Source of the DNA: Bdellovibrionales bacterium
Lineage (GTDB): Bacteria; Bdellovibrionota; Bdellovibrionia; Bdellovibrionales; JAMPXM01
NCBI GenBank assembly: GCA_005793615.1
Contig: SXRI01000467.1
Span: 1-6,335 of the forward strand
Direction of reading: 5' to 3'
DNA: 6,335 nucleotides
Shown here in pieces: positions 5,201 through 6,335 of this stretch. Below the pieces are notes generated by a model. The model was not told the origin of the DNA. It saw nothing but the letters and a program-made list of their open reading frames with translations, and ran no database searches. Numbering within the stretch: the first letter of the stretch is position 1; every line of letters begins with the position of its first letter. Both the position numbers and the translations under genes were made by a program.

Positions 5201-6335
5201 CGGTTGGGATAATGGCGTGGTGATCGGTAACCTCAGCGTCATCGACAAAACGACGACCAAGCGGTGCGATGCCGGCTGAGCTATCAATCATGCCTTCATA
5301 CGGCGCCCGAATATTTTTAACGATCTCGGGTAGCGTCGCGGCCACCGACTGGGACAGATGCCGGCTATCTGTCCGAGGATAGCTGATCAATTTATGGCGC
5401 TCGTAAAGGCTCTGGGCGAGAGTGAGCGTTTGGGCCGCCGAGAACCCGAAGATCCGGTTACAATAACGCTGAAGCTCGGTGAGATCATATAGAAGTGGTG
5501 GTAGCTGCTTCACGGTCTTGCCGTCAACCGCCGCGATGGTTCCTGAGTCTTGCCGCATCTTCGATAAGAGCGATTCGACTTGCTGTTGATTGAAGGGAAG
5601 GCGCAACTCTTTAGCCGTTATCGGCTTTACAACCTCCGCCTTCTCGCCAATATAGATGCCGCGATACTCGGCCTCGTGCGCCCCAAAGCGACCTTCGATC
5701 ACGATATAGTCTTCAGGCTTGAAATTCTGGATCTTAAGATCTCGTTCGACCACCATGGCGAGTGTCGGCGTTTGCACGCGGCCGACAAAAAGTGGCTCAT
5801 TTGTCTTGAGCGCGTAGGCACGGGAAAGGTTCATACCAATATGCCAGTCGGCCCGGCTTCGAGCGCGAGCGGCATCCGCTAGCGGGTCATACGCTGAAGA
5901 TGGTTTGAGGTTACGAAGACCCGCCTTGATGGCCTCGACTGTGAGCGACGAAATCCATAAGCGGCTAACGGGCTTTTTACATTTTGCCATTTCGTAGATG
6001 TAACGGAAGATCAATTCGCCCTCGCGTCCAGCATCAGTCGCACAGACGACCTCATCACAGCGTTTCAGAAGCTTGCGCACGACCTCAAATTGCGCCTTCG
6101 TCTTTTCGACTACGACAAGCGGCCATTGGGCCGGTAGCATCGGAAGACCGGCGATGCTCCAAGCCTTCCAGGCGGGGTTGATCTGATGTGGTTCAGGCAA
6201 AGTTACAAGGTGACCAATCGCCCAAGTTACCGTGTAGCCGCTCCCTTCGAGGAAGCCGTCGCCCTGTTTAAAAGCACCAACGACGCGCGCCAAGTCACGA
6301 GCGACCGAAGGTTTCTCAGCGATGATCAGGATGCT
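2298..6335 (-). CDS. topB-recQ: Topoisomerase III-RecQ helicase fusion protein (5' end cut by window edge)
   Basis: One open frame gives 1345 visible residues (Ser1 at 6335), with no internal stop. It probably unwinds and passes DNA strands at recombination intermediates, a one-chain version of the RecQ-topoisomerase III pair. Topoisomerase half (1-600): Toprim Glu7 in AEKPS, metal site TDAGREGE (D101, E105; Gly103 where E. coli TopB has Asp), GRVQTPTLAM (185-194), active-site Tyr319 in YPRTDSR, DHHAIIPT (371-378), GLGTPATRA (512-520). A Pro/Gln/Ser linker follows (600-655). RecQ half: motif 0 FGFDAFRASQ (669-678), Walker A MPTGAGKS with Lys701, DEAH (794-797) plus the aromatic loop ISQWGHDFRPDY, TATAT (829-833), motif VI Q971 and GRAGRDG (974-980), zinc ligands C1095, C1114, C1117, C1120, winged helix (about 1131-1214), basic linker (1234-1249) and HRDC (1265-1333). 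The frame stays open to the edge and the conserved N-terminus precedes the first in-frame TTG (6293), so only a few codons are missing. Stop is TAA, 30 bp before ihfA. Confidence 0.93.
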   Translation of the reverse strand, partial: SILIIAEKPSVARDLARVVGAFKQGDGFLEGSGYTVTWAIGHLVTLPEPHQINPAWKAWSIAGLPMLPAQWPLVVVEKTKAQFEVVRKLLKRCDEVVCATDAGREGELIFRYIYEMAKCKKPVSRLWISSLTVEAIKAGLRNLKPSSAYDPLADAARARSRADWHIGMNLSRAYALKTNEPLFVGRVQTPTLAMVVERDLKIQNFKPEDYIVIEGRFGAHEAEYRGIYIGEKAEVVKPITAKELRLPFNQQQVESLLSKMRQDSGTIAAVDGKTVKQLPPLLYDLTELQRYCNRIFGFSAAQTLTLAQSLYERHKLISYPRTDSRHLSQSVAATLPEIVKNIRAPYEGMIDSSAGIAPLGRRFVDDAEVTDHHAIIPTATPAAKATLTADERRVYDLICRRLLMAWSREFVTWVTNVITEIDATYLFKTQGTAVIDMGWKALDVKTKSASQDPELPTGLEASVLVKVLGVDAKKKRTEPPPHLTEATLLTGMETAGRELEDRELADIMKGSGLGTPATRAGIIETLVSRNYLTRKEKSLIATPLGHRLIATVHESVKSPELTARWEQKLGEIQSKKMTLKAFMSELEKEVATRVAEISTLSSQPQQSDASRSAGELAHEILSDPMPAPQNGGLPPVSAVPVPLQSQTQYQPKREPTPAAELHRLLKERFGFDAFRASQEKVCRAVTDGKDVLLVMPTGAGKSVCYQVPGIARSGTTLVISPLVALIEDQVAKLQSLSFSAERIHSGRDRESSRAVCQRYLVGELDFLFIAPERLSVPGFPEFLRRRLPTLIAIDEAHCISQWGHDFRPDYRLLGERLKELRPTPVIALTATATPIVQEDICRQLGLTDEERVIQGFRRTNIAIEVAELPPSDRPDAILSLLKKPGRVPAIVYVPTRKKAEELTETLSETLKVGSYHAGMSSQARENVQSRFLAGDLDVMVATVAFGMGIDKPNIRTVVHAAMPGSVEGYYQEIGRAGRDGLPSEAYLLHSFADQKTHEFFFDMNYPDIEKLRLIFKELGSQKAAKDKIRRALSYLDLEIFERALEQLWVHRGVIIDPDENMARGSSTWENSYQSQLDQRRKQLKSMLAFTSSGKCRMLQLVAHFGDQNDSSRPCGICDVCNPRQSDGMVKNRTLSAAEQKAVACMLQALERETSLAAGRLFQSLLDAKVSVTRGEFEKFVTLLERAGWITSTEASFEKDGKNISYRRLSLARLGGQASSRDLESLEIMAAPVAKRTRKKKRTPKSPKRGGILRTAPVARPGGSAELFEPLRAWRLGQARRRSVPAFRILTDKALLAICERQPRSKSELLGISGINRKAVAQYGDEILRVIARASMRPEARHDSRL
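4368..4540 (-). other. Inter-domain linker joining the TopB and RecQ halves
   Basis: About 57 codons rich in Pro, Gln, Ser and Ala separate the last topoisomerase helix (ends near EKEVATRVAEIS) from the first RecQ helix (AAELHRLLKERFGF). The composition is that of a flexible, disordered tether. The only ATG in the linker (4463-4461) has no Shine-Dalgarno sequence before it, so separate translation of RecQ from this point is unlikely. Confidence 0.75.

Noticed and set aside
6291..6293. TTG as the start codon of the topoisomerase-RecQ gene
   Set aside because: The frame is open to the window edge and the 14 upstream codons encode the essential, conserved AEKPS Toprim segment, so the true start is outside the window.
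2298..6335. Reverse gyrase
   Set aside because: Reverse gyrase has the helicase-like half first and a topoisomerase I half second. Here the order is opposite, and the helicase is a true RecQ with zinc, winged-helix and HRDC domains.

Overview
The window looks like chromosomal DNA from a Gram-negative bacterium. The best lineage clue is an IHF-alpha protein with the GRNPQTG arm motif and an ISARRVLTWRPSQ-type C-terminus, which resembles IHF-alpha of deltaproteobacterial or Bdellovibrionota-type organisms. This placement is an inference from one small protein and is weak. All recognised genes lie on the minus strand, so transcription runs from the right edge to the left.

Right two thirds (2298-6335): one uninterrupted reading frame, cut by the window edge at its 5' end. 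It encodes a type IA topoisomerase III (TopB) followed in the same polypeptide by a complete RecQ helicase (DEAH helicase core, four-cysteine zinc site, winged helix and HRDC). RecQ-family helicase plus topoisomerase III is the partnership that dissolves double Holliday junctions and decatenates recombination intermediates (Sgs1-Top3 in yeast, BLM-TOP3A in humans, RecQ-TopB in E. coli). Here it appears as a single covalent enzyme of more than 1345 residues. This is the main point of interest in the window.

Middle (1932-2267): 30 bp downstream and with its own good ribosome binding site lies ihfA, for the alpha subunit of the DNA-bending protein IHF. It is probably co-transcribed with the fusion gene.

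Left (377-1803): after a 128 bp spacer comes a two-gene type II toxin-antitoxin module. The antitoxin (Xre/MbcA/ParS family) comes first, and the RES-domain toxin (probable NAD+-consuming enzyme) starts 5 bp after its stop codon. The antitoxin start is ambiguous: an internal ATG at 1734 has a much better Shine-Dalgarno sequence than the longest-frame ATG at 1803. Short TTTAGCCA repeats sit around the antitoxin start and at the toxin start.

Far left (1-376): AT-richer sequence without a gene. It contains a strong imperfect hairpin (65-105) that, read on the minus strand, is followed by a T-rich tract and may end the toxin-antitoxin transcript. I saw no rRNA, tRNA, CRISPR array, insertion sequence or integrase gene.
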